Positions 23,252-31,116 of a DNA stretch of 40,221 bases are shown here, piece after piece. Both the position numbers and the translations under genes were made by a program. The notes under the pieces are model-generated. The model saw only the letters and a program-made list of their open reading frames with translations. It had not been told where the DNA came from and made no database searches. Origin of the DNA: Acidocella aminolytica 101 = DSM 11237 (GTDB lineage Bacteria > Pseudomonadota > Alphaproteobacteria > Acetobacterales > Acetobacteraceae); the NCBI RefSeq assembly GCF_900129125.1, contig NZ_FQVJ01000033.1:1-40221 (forward strand), given 5' to 3'. Positions within the stretch are counted from its first letter, which is position 1. The number at the start of each line of letters is the position of its first letter.

Positions 23252-25093
23252 ATGAGCATCGCCATTTCAGAGCAAACCGGCCAGCTCATCGTCAAAATCG
23301 GCTTTGGTGTCATCCTGGCGCTGATCGCCTGGACTGTGGTTGCGTCCTTCGTGTTTTTGTTCGGGACCGGGCTGCTGCATGAGTTCCCACAACCGTTCTG
23401 GCAATGGTGGCTGTATGCGTTGAATTTTGACGGAAACACCCGTGTGGCGCTCTGGCTCAAAATCAGTGCCGGGGTGGGTGCCATGCCACCAGTGCTGATG
23501 ATTACAGCACTCATCTATCGCGGCCAGCAAGTGGTGGGGCCAAAACTTCGGCGGCCACTCTTTGGCGGTATCGTCAAATCGCCGCTGGCGGTAACGGATA
23601 ATCATGGGCGTGCGGCCTGGATGAGCATGGCGGCGGCGCGCGAACGCTTTCCTGGCCCAAATCCTGCCTTTGGCGGCATTGTCGTCGGTGAGGCTTATCG
23701 CGTTGACCAGGAGAAGGTGGCGGTTCGGCGCTTCGATCCGGACGATGCCAAAACCTGGGGACAGGGTGGCCAGGCAGCGCTACTAATCGATCCGTGCCGT
23801 GAGGGGCCGACCCATTCGCTGATGATCATCGGCAGCGGTGGCTACAAGACCACCACGGCCGTCTCCACCTTGCTGCATTGGACCGGCTCGGCGGTCATTC
23901 TCGACCCCGCCGGAGAAGTCGCTCCGATGCTGCGAGGCGCGCGCAAGGTAATGGGGCACGCGGTCTATGAGCTCGATCCAAGAACAGATACCGGCTTCAA
24001 TGTGTTGGACTGGATTGACATTGCTTCGCCGCTAGCTGCCACCAACATTGATTCCGTTGTTGCTTGGGTCTGTGGGGACCAAAAGGCAGCGAACAAAAAA
24101 GATGATTTTTTCGACAGCATGGCGCGTAATGTGGTGCGCTGTTTTTTGGCCCATATCCTATTCGACCAGACGGCACCGCAAAAACTCAAAACCTTGCGCG
24201 CGGTACGCCGGGCGATTGCTATGCCAGTTAATGAGGTTCGCGCTGTGTTGCGGGGTATCTTTGAAACCAGCCCCAGTGCCTATGCGCGCCAACTCGCTGG
24301 GCCGGTTTGCGGGCTGGTCGATGAGACGTTCAGTGGGGTGGTCGGTAGTGCCGCCGAGCTGACAACCTGGCTCGCCAATCCGGCTTTTGCCAATCTCGTT
24401 TGTGGGAATAGTTTTAAGACCTCGACATTGCTGGATGGCAAAGTAACGATCTTTCTGAAAATGCCGTTGAAGGCGTTGGAGACCGAACCCGGGATATCGC
24501 GCACCATCATCGGCGCGCTGTTGAATGCCGTGTACGAGGCGGATGGCGCGATGCAGGGCCGGGTGTTGTTCCTGCTCGATGAGGCGGCGCGGCTTGGCTA
24601 TATGAAAATCCTGGAAACCGCGCGGGATGCCGGGCGCAAATACGGCATCACCATGCAATTGCTCTATCAGTCGAGCGGACAGATCGTCGAGCAATGGGGC
24701 GAACAGGGCAAACGCTCCTGGTATGATGGCGTCTCCTATCGCTGCTACGCAGCGGTGCAGGATCTCGATACCGCCACTGAGCTGGAAAATTCCTTTGGTA
24801 CCTATGGGGTGATGGCGAGTTCCGAGGGGATGAATACGGGCAAATCCGGCAAAGCCATGCAGTCGTCCTCGCTCTCGCGCGGTTCGAATATTTCTTATCA
24901 TGAGATTGGGCGGCCGCTGATCCGTAAGGCGGAGTTGATGCGTGACGTGCGCGACGATGAGATGTTCGTCCTGGCACGCGGCATGGCCCCGTTGCGCTGC
25001 GGGCGGGCGATTTATTTTAGGCGGCCGGAGATGCGGGCGCGGGTTGCCGAGAACCGCTTCCACAAGCCGGGGTATCAAGCCGGTCCCAAGTAA
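23252..25093 (+). CDS. virD4: VirD4/TraG-like coupling protein
   Basis: A 613-residue ATPase that links the relaxase-DNA complex to the secretion channel. Two membrane helices lie at about 12-37 and 67-88. The nucleotide loop is GSGGYKTT at 194-201, without the classic GKT/S ending but typical of one TraG/VirD4 branch. Walker B is VLFLLDEAARLG with D443-E444, followed by GRKYGITMQLLYQSSGQ. It starts three bases after the virB11 stop. It is transcribed ahead of the relaxase, whereas in many plasmids it is encoded separately. Confidence 0.92.
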   Translation: MSIAISEQTGQLIVKIGFGVILALIAWTVVASFVFLFGTGLLHEFPQPFWQWWLYALNFDGNTRVALWLKISAGVGAMPPVLMITALIYRGQQVVGPKLRRPLFGGIVKSPLAVTDNHGRAAWMSMAAARERFPGPNPAFGGIVVGEAYRVDQEKVAVRRFDPDDAKTWGQGGQAALLIDPCREGPTHSLMIIGSGGYKTTTAVSTLLHWTGSAVILDPAGEVAPMLRGARKVMGHAVYELDPRTDTGFNVLDWIDIASPLAATNIDSVVAWVCGDQKAANKKDDFFDSMARNVVRCFLAHILFDQTAPQKLKTLRAVRRAIAMPVNEVRAVLRGIFETSPSAYARQLAGPVCGLVDETFSGVVGSAAELTTWLANPAFANLVCGNSFKTSTLLDGKVTIFLKMPLKALETEPGISRTIIGALLNAVYEADGAMQGRVLFLLDEAARLGYMKILETARDAGRKYGITMQLLYQSSGQIVEQWGEQGKRSWYDGVSYRCYAAVQDLDTATELENSFGTYGVMASSEGMNTGKSGKAMQSSSLSRGSNISYHEIGRPLIRKAELMRDVRDDEMFVLARGMAPLRCGRAIYFRRPEMRARVAENRFHKPGYQAGPK

Positions 25094-25121
25094 TAGCTGC
25101 ACCAGCAAGGAGTATGAACCG

Positions 25122-25346
25122 ATGTCAGAAATAGATGCCGATCTTGACCGCGCTGCCGCCGCGTACTGGCTTTCGGTGGCCAGTAAATCGACACCGGAGA
25201 AGAATGCCGCCCTGGCGCGGGCGGCGAGCCTGTTGCGCGATGCGCGGGCGGAGCAGCGTATCCCGGACAGTGCGCGCCAGCCAACGCTCAATGATCTGGA
25301 AGCACCGCCCTTGGACGTGCCGCACCGGCGGCGGCTGACTCCGTGA
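25122..25346 (+). CDS. Small hypothetical protein between coupling protein and relaxase
   Basis: A 74-residue acidic helical protein (SEIDADLDRAAAAYWLSVASKSTPEKN and following) ending in a basic PHRRRLTP. I recognise no family. The start at 25122 has AAGGAG 9 bases upstream. It sits in the same direction in the transfer operon, between virD4 and the relaxase, where accessory relaxosome proteins are often found. A link to DNA transfer is inference from position. Confidence 0.65.
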   Translation: MSEIDADLDRAAAAYWLSVASKSTPEKNAALARAASLLRDARAEQRIPDSARQPTLNDLEAPPLDVPHRRRLTP

Positions 25347-25365
25347 GACACGGCGGAGGGTGAGA

Positions 25366-25725
25366 GTGCCGCCCCCAACATCGCCTTTGTCCCTGGAGGC
25401 GATTGCCTCACGGCTGGCCGCACTCGATGCCGGGCAGGCGGCGATGAATGGCGCGCTGGGGTTGATGCTCGATACGCTGCATGTCCAGACCACTTTGCTG
25501 CGCAAGCTCGGTGAATTTGCCACCGCGGATTCGGCGCCATCGCCGCTGCTCAAAACCCTGCAGGGCCTGACCGCCGCGATCATGGAACTGGATGCCTCGG
25601 TCGGCGATGTGGAACGCAAATTCGACGGACTGGCGCAACTTCTGCGCTCGGCTTTTGGCGAGCCGCCCGATCAAAACGGGCCGGAGTGGCCACAGAGTCC
25701 AGGCATGGATGGTGAGGGCGGCTGA
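25366..25725 (+). CDS. Small coiled-coil protein upstream of the relaxase
   Basis: A protein of about 119 residues, helical throughout (LSLEAIASRLAALDAGQAAMN, TLQGLTAAIMELDASVGDVERKFDGLAQLL), with an acidic Pro-rich tail. It probably forms a coiled coil. The GTG at 25366 is chosen because GGAGGG ends 5 bases before it; the GTG at 25360 is the alternative. Its stop directly abuts the relaxase ATG, so the two are translated together. Position and shape suggest a MobC-like accessory protein, but no family match is visible. Confidence 0.65.
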   Translation: MPPPTSPLSLEAIASRLAALDAGQAAMNGALGLMLDTLHVQTTLLRKLGEFATADSAPSPLLKTLQGLTAAIMELDASVGDVERKFDGLAQLLRSAFGEPPDQNGPEWPQSPGMDGEGG

Positions 25726-28700
25726 ATGCTGACCTATCGTACCGGGGCGGCGGGAGCGCCGGCAGCGGCGCGTTTCATGAGCGAGCATCTGTTGCAGCAG
25801 ACCTTATCACCCGAGATGGCAGCGATGGCCGAATATTACGAGCAGGGCGTGACACCGCCAACACTCGCCGATGCCGCCGCCTCGCGCTATGGCCGGTTCA
25901 TGGCGGGTGGCGCTCCGCTGACGGCGGAAATGCTGGATGGGCTGGTGCGAGCGGAAGCCGAGCGCCTCGCTGAGAGCGGTGCCGGGCTGGCCAGTGGCTC
26001 GGATGACGAGCGGGATGAGCTGATCTTGCGCGCCTTGGCGGCCTTCGCGGCGGCGGGGTTGGTGGGCCGTGAAGAGGCACTGGCCTGTCTGGCTCGGATG
26101 TCTGCGGCGGAACCAACGAGCGCCAGGGCCGGTGAGGGGGCGACTAACAAAGAGAGGCGCTTGGACGCGGCGATGGCCGATGCCGCCGTCGCGCCAGATC
26201 GTAGCAGCGCGACGGCAGCGCCCCGGCGGGACATGAATCCAATGCTGGCCCGGCGGCTGGGGATTGAGCCACAGCGTGGGTTGAAGCCGGATGAAGTGGC
26301 GTCCGTCTTGAACGGGCAGCGCGCGGATGGTGGTACGATCGAGGGACGGGTGCAGCGCGCCTCAAGCCTGCCGCTCGCGCAAATTTTTGGTTTGGATGCA
26401 GCACGAGTGCCAACGCCCGAACAATTGGCGCGGATGCTGGCGGGGCGGAGGGTGAATGGGGAGGCGTTGCCCGCCGAGGAAGCTGAGCGGGCGGTGCGAC
26501 GTTTGCTCTCGGGCCTGGGCGTCAAAGACAAAACGCTGACCACCGAACAGCGCGCGCATATTCTCAAAGGACGTGATGCCGATGGTCGGGAGGTGAGTGC
26601 CCGCCAATACCGGACCATCTTTGAAGCCGCGAAGATGCGGATTGGCTATATCGATCTGACCTTCTCCGCGCCCAAATCCCTCTCCATCGCCTGGGCCTTT
26701 GCCCCGACCAAAGCCGAACAGGCGATGCTGCACCAGGCGCACCGGGACGCCATCGATAATGTCATGACCACCGTTGAGCGGGAGATTGGCCGCGCTTCAA
26801 TCGGGGATGCGGCTAAACGGGGTTATGAGGCCGGTTCCATTGGCTGGGTTTCGTTCGATCATTACGCGGCCCGGCCGACGGTTGAGATCGTGCGGGAAGA
26901 CGAGCACGGCCAGCCGGTGACGGAGTTGCACACGCTCACCGGCACGCAGGGCCGCGCACCCGGCGACATGCAGATGCACACCCATGTTGCGGTGTTCAAC
27001 ATCGTGGAAACACCGAGCGGGCGGGTGGGCAGCATCAATCTGGCACTGCTCGAGGGGCGCATTCATGAGTGGGGCGCGCTGTATCAGGCCTATCTCGCCA
27101 ATCATCTGCGCGCCCATGGTGTAGTGGTGGAACTCGATGCCCGCACGGAGATGGCGAAACTCTCCACCGTGCCGGAAACCGTTGTCGCGCAATTTAGCAA
27201 ACGGACCATGGGCGGGACCGAAGCGGCGCGGGCCTATGCCAAATCGCAGGGACTGGACTGGGAGACCCTTACCCCAGCTCGGAAAATCGCATTGCTGAAA
27301 GCCGGGGTACAGAACCCGCGCGAGGCCAAGAGCGATGATGTCAGCGACCTTGCCGCCTGGCGCGCGACGGCGACGCGGCTGGGCTATGAGCACCGCAGCG
27401 TGCTGCGTCCGGATGATATCGTACCTCTTCCCAGCCGTGGGCAGCGGCTGGAGGCCGCCTTCCAGGCCGCACTGCCGTTGCTGGGCAGGCAATTCGATCT
27501 ACGGGCGGTAATTGATGGTGCGGATGCACGGATCGCCGCCGCCAAGGGGCTGATCGCCGCGGGGATTGGGGAGGCCGTTGACGTGGACGCCATCACGCAG
27601 GCCTTTCGTGAACGCGGTGTTCAGCGCCGGGGTGAGGACGCCGCGTTGATCTGGGGGCGTGTGCCGGGGCGCCAGGGCCGGGACCGGGTGGCGGTAACCA
27701 CGACGCTCGAGCTTCGTGAGGAACAGAGGCTCATCGAGACGGCACGGGCTGGGGCGCGGGACCACAGTGCCGCGCTCTCGCGCAAAGCCATCGCGGCAGC
27801 GGTGGCCTCATTCCCGGAGATCGATTTTACCAGCGCGCATGGCCGGGCGCAGCGGCGGATTATCGACCAGCTTGGCGCTGGCGGGCGGGTAGGGCTCGCC
27901 ATCGGCGTGGCGGGCTCCGGCAAGAGCACCTTGCTGAAGCCACTCGTTCGGGTTTGGCAGGCGGATGGCAGGGCCGTCCATGGTATCGCTTTGGCATGGC
28001 GACAGTCGGATGATCTGGCGGAAGCCGGGATACCGACAGCAAACACCCGCGCTGTGACGGCATTCCTGCGGGATTTGAAGCGAGGGAAACTGGTCCTCGG
28101 CCGCAAATCCGTCGTGGTTGTCGATGAAGTGGGGTTGCTTGGTACGCGCCAACTGAACACGATCATGGCGGCACAAGCAGAGAAAAAGTTCCACTTGGTC
28201 ATGATTGGTGACCCCAAGCAGATGCAGGCGGTGGAGGCTGGCCCGGTGATCGAGCTGCTGCGCCGGGCGCTAGGCGCCGGCAAGGTGCCGGAATTGGGCT
28301 CTTCTGTCAGGCAGAAAGCGGAGGAAGAGCGCGAGACCGTGCTGATGTTCCGCAATGGCCGAACAGAAGAGGCCGTACGCCGGAAGGATGCAAACGGCAC
28401 GTTGCAGGTTGTGCCGGGCGGGTATGAAGAGGCGGTGGCGCAAACAGCTTCCCTATGGCGGCAGCGCCTTGAGGCAAATCGGGATCGGCCAGATTTTACA
28501 ATCTCAATCAGCGCGCCGAGTAACGCGGAAGCGCATGACATCAGCCTGGCCATCCGCCAGCAGCGCCGGACCATGAGAGACATTGGGCCGGATCAGATCA
28601 CGGTCAAAGCCACCGATGGGGTTGGAGAGCGGGAGTACGAACTGGCGCTTGCCGTAGGAGACCGGGTGCGGTTGTTCCGGCGGATAAACGCCAAATTCAC

Positions 28701-29517
28701 GGAGACCGGTACGGTCGGGAATATCGGTCGCAACGGGTCAGTGCTGGAAATTATAGCCGTCGACGCCGCCGGCCTGACCTTGCGGAATGCCGCGGGCAGG
28801 GAAGGGGTGGTCGCCTGGGATACATTGCACGATGAGGCCAGCGGCAGGGTCCAGTTGGCCTATGGTGATGCGCTGACCACCAATATCGCACAGGGTACCA
28901 CCGTGACGGAGCATATTCATGCGATGCCAGTCGGCACGAAACTGGTCTCGGCGTTTGGGGCCTATACGTCTGGCAGCCGGCATCGGGAGCAGAGCTTTAT
29001 CGTGACATCGGAGGGGGCGGAGCGGGCTGAGGTGATTGCGCGGAGGCCGTTGGGCGACCGGCGCGAGATTGGGCGCGGTGATCTGTTGCACAATATCATC
29101 CGCAATTTTGCGCAAACGCCGGAGAAGGAAGCGGCGCTGGCATTGATCGATCGTGCCGTTGGCCTGCGGCGTGGCGCGGTTCAGGCCATGCAGAGGGTTC
29201 ACCGGGCAGCGGAATCGCGCGAAGATGTCCGGGATCAGCCGTCGATGCTGGCTGAGGGGGTGATAAGCCGCCGGGTTGCACAGGCGTTCGCCGAGATTCT
29301 GCCCGGCTTGGCGGCGCAATTGGGCCGTCATGGCGGGGCATTGGCGCGTTTTGCTCGTATCAGTGCGGAGGTGGCGGAACTTCTGGCCAGGGTGGCCCGT
29401 CGCCCGTTAGTCAGTCGCCAGAGCGAGGCGGAATTCTGGCAGCGGGTTGGTCGGCGAGGTCAAGATTTGCGGGATCACTTGGAGCAGCGGAAGCAAACGA
29501 GGCGGCATAGCCGATGA
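25726..29517 (+). CDS. MobF-family relaxase-helicase (TrwC/TraI/TraA-like)
   Basis: A 1263-residue protein that nicks oriT and unwinds the transferred strand. MLTYRTG at the start places a candidate catalytic tyrosine at residue 4. The metal-binding histidine motif is MQMHTHVAVFN, with H418 and H420, preceded by IGYIDLTFSAPKSLSIAW and the HxE-like segment FDHYAARPTV. The helicase half has Walker A GVAGSGKST at 727-735, SVVVVDEVGLLG and MIGDPKQMQAVEAGPV, as in TraI/RecD2-type helicases. The histidine motif lies about 250 residues later than in TrwC because of an insert that holds three ~42-residue repeats (core LxGxRxxG at 195, 238 and 280). The protein is encoded last in the transfer operon. 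Confidence 0.92.
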   Translation: MLTYRTGAAGAPAAARFMSEHLLQQTLSPEMAAMAEYYEQGVTPPTLADAAASRYGRFMAGGAPLTAEMLDGLVRAEAERLAESGAGLASGSDDERDELILRALAAFAAAGLVGREEALACLARMSAAEPTSARAGEGATNKERRLDAAMADAAVAPDRSSATAAPRRDMNPMLARRLGIEPQRGLKPDEVASVLNGQRADGGTIEGRVQRASSLPLAQIFGLDAARVPTPEQLARMLAGRRVNGEALPAEEAERAVRRLLSGLGVKDKTLTTEQRAHILKGRDADGREVSARQYRTIFEAAKMRIGYIDLTFSAPKSLSIAWAFAPTKAEQAMLHQAHRDAIDNVMTTVEREIGRASIGDAAKRGYEAGSIGWVSFDHYAARPTVEIVREDEHGQPVTELHTLTGTQGRAPGDMQMHTHVAVFNIVETPSGRVGSINLALLEGRIHEWGALYQAYLANHLRAHGVVVELDARTEMAKLSTVPETVVAQFSKRTMGGTEAARAYAKSQGLDWETLTPARKIALLKAGVQNPREAKSDDVSDLAAWRATATRLGYEHRSVLRPDDIVPLPSRGQRLEAAFQAALPLLGRQFDLRAVIDGADARIAAAKGLIAAGIGEAVDVDAITQAFRERGVQRRGEDAALIWGRVPGRQGRDRVAVTTTLELREEQRLIETARAGARDHSAALSRKAIAAAVASFPEIDFTSAHGRAQRRIIDQLGAGGRVGLAIGVAGSGKSTLLKPLVRVWQADGRAVHGIALAWRQSDDLAEAGIPTANTRAVTAFLRDLKRGKLVLGRKSVVVVDEVGLLGTRQLNTIMAAQAEKKFHLVMIGDPKQMQAVEAGPVIELLRRALGAGKVPELGSSVRQKAEEERETVLMFRNGRTEEAVRRKDANGTLQVVPGGYEEAVAQTASLWRQRLEANRDRPDFTISISAPSNAEAHDISLAIRQQRRTMRDIGPDQITVKATDGVGEREYELALAVGDRVRLFRRINAKFTETGTVGNIGRNGSVLEIIAVDAAGLTLRNAAGREGVVAWDTLHDEASGRVQLAYGDALTTNIAQGTTVTEHIHAMPVGTKLVSAFGAYTSGSRHREQSFIVTSEGAERAEVIARRPLGDRREIGRGDLLHNIIRNFAQTPEKEAALALIDRAVGLRRGAVQAMQRVHRAAESREDVRDQPSMLAEGVISRRVAQAFAEILPGLAAQLGRHGGALARFARISAEVAELLARVARRPLVSRQSEAEFWQRVGRRGQDLRDHLEQRKQTRRHSR

Positions 29518-29563
29518 GGGTAGCGATCGCATTTGTATTGCATAATGCGCTACAGAGAGATAT

Positions 29564-29887
29564 ATGCATCCCATGACAAAAGCCACAGCCATGACCGTCT
29601 CAGCTAAGCGCAAGGACCATCCGCTCTCAATGCGGCTGCCGGAAGGTGACATCGCCATTATCGACCGCGCCGCCGATTTGCGCGGACGCTCGCGGACGGA
29701 TTTTGTGCGTGAGGCTGCGGTGCGGGCCGCTGAGGAAGTGCTTATGGAAAGCACGCTGGTTCGTATGAGTGCAGAGGGGTTTGAAGCCTTTATTCAAGCC
29801 GTCTCCGCGCCTGCCGCTCCCGTGCCGGAGATGGTGGCATCCCTTCGCCGCAGGGCGCCATGGGAGAAGGCAACGGCAAAGCGCTGA
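29564..29887 (+). CDS. tacA: DUF1778 (TacA-type) antitoxin
   Basis: A 107-residue protein. KDHPLSMRLPEGDIAIIDRAADLRG and SRTDFVREAAVRAAEE form the ribbon-helix-helix DUF1778 domain, and the C-terminal tail would neutralise the toxin. Such proteins repress their own operon and block a GNAT toxin. Three close ATGs (29564, 29573, 29591) are possible starts. The short upstream gap contains GCATAATGC, a 9-bp palindrome that may be the operator. The stop overlaps the toxin start as TGATG. Confidence 0.85.
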   Translation: MHPMTKATAMTVSAKRKDHPLSMRLPEGDIAIIDRAADLRGRSRTDFVREAAVRAAEEVLMESTLVRMSAEGFEAFIQAVSAPAAPVPEMVASLRRRAPWEKATAKR

Positions 29888-30420
29888 TGGCGGAGCCGCC
29901 GCTCTCTGCGCCGGAGCTCCTGAATTCCGGTCACGATGTATCCCAGTTCTCCTGCGGCAAGCACTCGCTAGACCATTGGCTGACGACAAGGGCGCTGGTC
30001 AATCAGCAAAAGGGGTTCACGGTGGTCATGGTCGTCCATGTGGCGGGCCGGGTGGTTGGCTATTACGGCTTGGCGCCTACCGCCATTGTGCCAGCCACTT
30101 TGCCGCGCGCGATCCGCACTGGCCAGCCACCGAACCCGGTGCCGTGTATTTTGCTCGGGCAGCTTGCGACGGACTGCGCCTGGGGCGGGCGAGGGATTGG
30201 CATGGGATTGTTCAATCATGCACTGGCCCGCAGCGTGAACGGCGCCGCGCTGATCGGCGGGCGGGCGCTTATCGTCAATGCCATTGATGACGAGGCGGCC
30301 GGGTTTTGGCGCCGCCGTGGCTTTTTACCGTCGAAGGATGACGCGCTGGTGCTGTTCCGGTCGATTGCCGATATCGCCGCTTCCTTAGCATTCGCGGCTC
30401 AGAACCCCTTAGTGTATTAG
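29887..30420 (+). CDS. tacT: GNAT acetyltransferase toxin (TacT-like), key Tyr replaced by Trp
   Basis: A 177-residue GNAT protein from the coupled ATG at 29887; a start at 29860 would add nine residues. FSCGKHSLDHWL at the start, GYYGLAP in the middle, and the acetyl-CoA loop AWGGRGIGMGLF at 98-109 match TacT/AtaT toxins, which acetylate the amino acid on charged tRNAs. In those enzymes a tyrosine in the motif FYRRxGF (Y140 in Salmonella TacT) is required. Here the motif reads GFWRRRGF, with Trp at residue 141. The protein may be weakened, or use another catalytic residue. The pairing with a DUF1778 antitoxin supports the toxin assignment. Confidence 0.85.
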   Translation: MAEPPLSAPELLNSGHDVSQFSCGKHSLDHWLTTRALVNQQKGFTVVMVVHVAGRVVGYYGLAPTAIVPATLPRAIRTGQPPNPVPCILLGQLATDCAWGGRGIGMGLFNHALARSVNGAALIGGRALIVNAIDDEAAGFWRRRGFLPSKDDALVLFRSIADIAASLAFAAQNPLVY

Positions 30421-30467
30421 CGAGATTGATTGAAACAAATAAAATCAATGTTTTGTAAGGAGTTTTG

Positions 30468-30480
30468 GCCCGGTGCGGGC
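30468..30480 (+). terminator. Short hairpin after the tacAT pair
   Basis: GCCCG-GTG-CGGGC is a 5-bp stem followed by ATAAATTTTT, 48 bp after the tacT stop. The T run makes it a plausible weak terminator; the stem is short and the T run is not immediately adjacent. Confidence 0.35.
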
Positions 30481-30515
30481 ATAAATTTTTGGCCGCACTC
30501 GGTCGTCTCTTGGTT

Positions 30516-30546
30516 TTGAATTTCCGCGACGGGTGGAAAGTAGAAC
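30516..30546 (+). promoter_or_regulatory. MerR/CueR-type promoter of the copper operon
   Basis: TTGAAT (30516-30521) and TAGAAC (30541-30546) can act as -35 and -10 elements and are separated by exactly 19 bp, the overlong spacer that MerR-family activators untwist. The spacer carries the dyad TTTCC-N9-GGAAA (30521-30539). The E. coli copA promoter bound by CueR has the same plan: TTGACC, a 19-bp spacer containing TTCC-N7-GGAA, then TAACCT. A CueR-like gene lies at 39381-39860. Transcription would start near 30553, about 80 bp before the first gene. Confidence 0.65.
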
Positions 30547-30634
30547 TTCTGCTGTCACGTGGGTAACTGATCCGTGAGGTGACGGATGCGCCGCTACTTG
30601 AGGCTAACCGGTTCATGGCTTATCATAGCCATCG

Positions 30635-30991
30635 ATGGACCTTTACAAGGGATTTGGACGCGGGATTTTGGCGCTGATCATTGTGATCACGTTGTCCGTG
30701 CCGTCGTTCGCCCGCGCCATGCCGATGCAATCCAGTCAAGCTCAAGCGAATATGAGCGTGATGGTTGGTTGTCATGGGCAACCTTGTAGTGACCACGAAT
30801 CTAAAAGCCCTGCCCCAAGTAAAGCTGCTACCTGCATGACGGCTCTCTGCACGGCTCCTCTACTTATGGCACCAAACTCGATGGCGGCTTTTAGTCACGT
30901 GTCCTACCCGATAACTCATCGGGTTATTGCAACGATATTCCCGTTGGGCATGTCGCAAAACCCAGACCCATACCCTCCCAGACAGAACTAA
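30635..30991 (+). CDS. Small exported Cys/Met/His protein at the head of the copper operon
   Basis: A 118-residue protein with a signal peptide (ILALIIVITLSVPSFARA, cut near residue 28). The mature part has potential metal ligands: MPMQ, NMSVMVGCHGQPC, DHES, ATCMTALC and LLMAPNSM. I recognise no named family, though small secreted proteins of this kind head copper loci in other Proteobacteria. It is the first gene after the CueR-type promoter, so copper binding in the periplasm is a reasonable inference. No good ribosome site precedes the ATG, so the start is uncertain. Confidence 0.6.
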   Translation: MDLYKGFGRGILALIIVITLSVPSFARAMPMQSSQAQANMSVMVGCHGQPCSDHESKSPAPSKAATCMTALCTAPLLMAPNSMAAFSHVSYPITHRVIATIFPLGMSQNPDPYPPRQN

Positions 30992-31000
30992 CTGATTTAA

Positions 31001-31056
31001 CCGCCTCCGGCCTTTCGGAAGGCGGCTCTAGCAGCTTGGTTGGCGCTTAGCGCCAA
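31001..31056 (+). terminator. Two hairpins between the first copper gene and the oxidase
   Basis: CCGCCT/AGGCGG (31001-31025) with an inner CCG/CGG pairing is followed by a second perfect stem, TTGGCGC-TTA-GCGCCAA (31040-31056), and then TTTG. They lie just after the stop at 30991 and could reduce read-through into the oxidase gene or stabilise the upstream mRNA. Confidence 0.45.
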
Positions 31057-31062
31057 TTTGTT

Positions 31063-31093
31063 CACGATTTTTCCGATCTATTCGGAAATCGTG
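31063..31093 (+). promoter_or_regulatory. Dyad in the leader of the multicopper oxidase gene
   Basis: CACGATTTTTCCGA (31063-31076) pairs with TCGGAAATCGTG (31082-31093), with a 2-base bulge and a 5-base loop, ending 23 bp before the oxidase ATG. It could be a terminator-like RNA stem or a protein-binding dyad (TTTCCGA-TCTAT-TCGGAAA). No -35/-10 pair with proper spacing was found around it. Confidence 0.45.
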
Positions 31094-31116
31094 TTTCATC
31101 TGTCGAGGATTGTTTC

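Noticed and set aside
24158-25540. 460-residue open frame on the minus strand opposite virD4
   Set aside because: It is the shadow of a real GC-rich gene, with low-complexity Arg/Pro/Ala-rich product, no family motifs and no ribosome site.
31070-31088. Third quorum-sensing box before the multicopper oxidase
   Set aside because: Half-sites agree but the centre is 5 bp instead of 1 and the GATTGC flank is absent.
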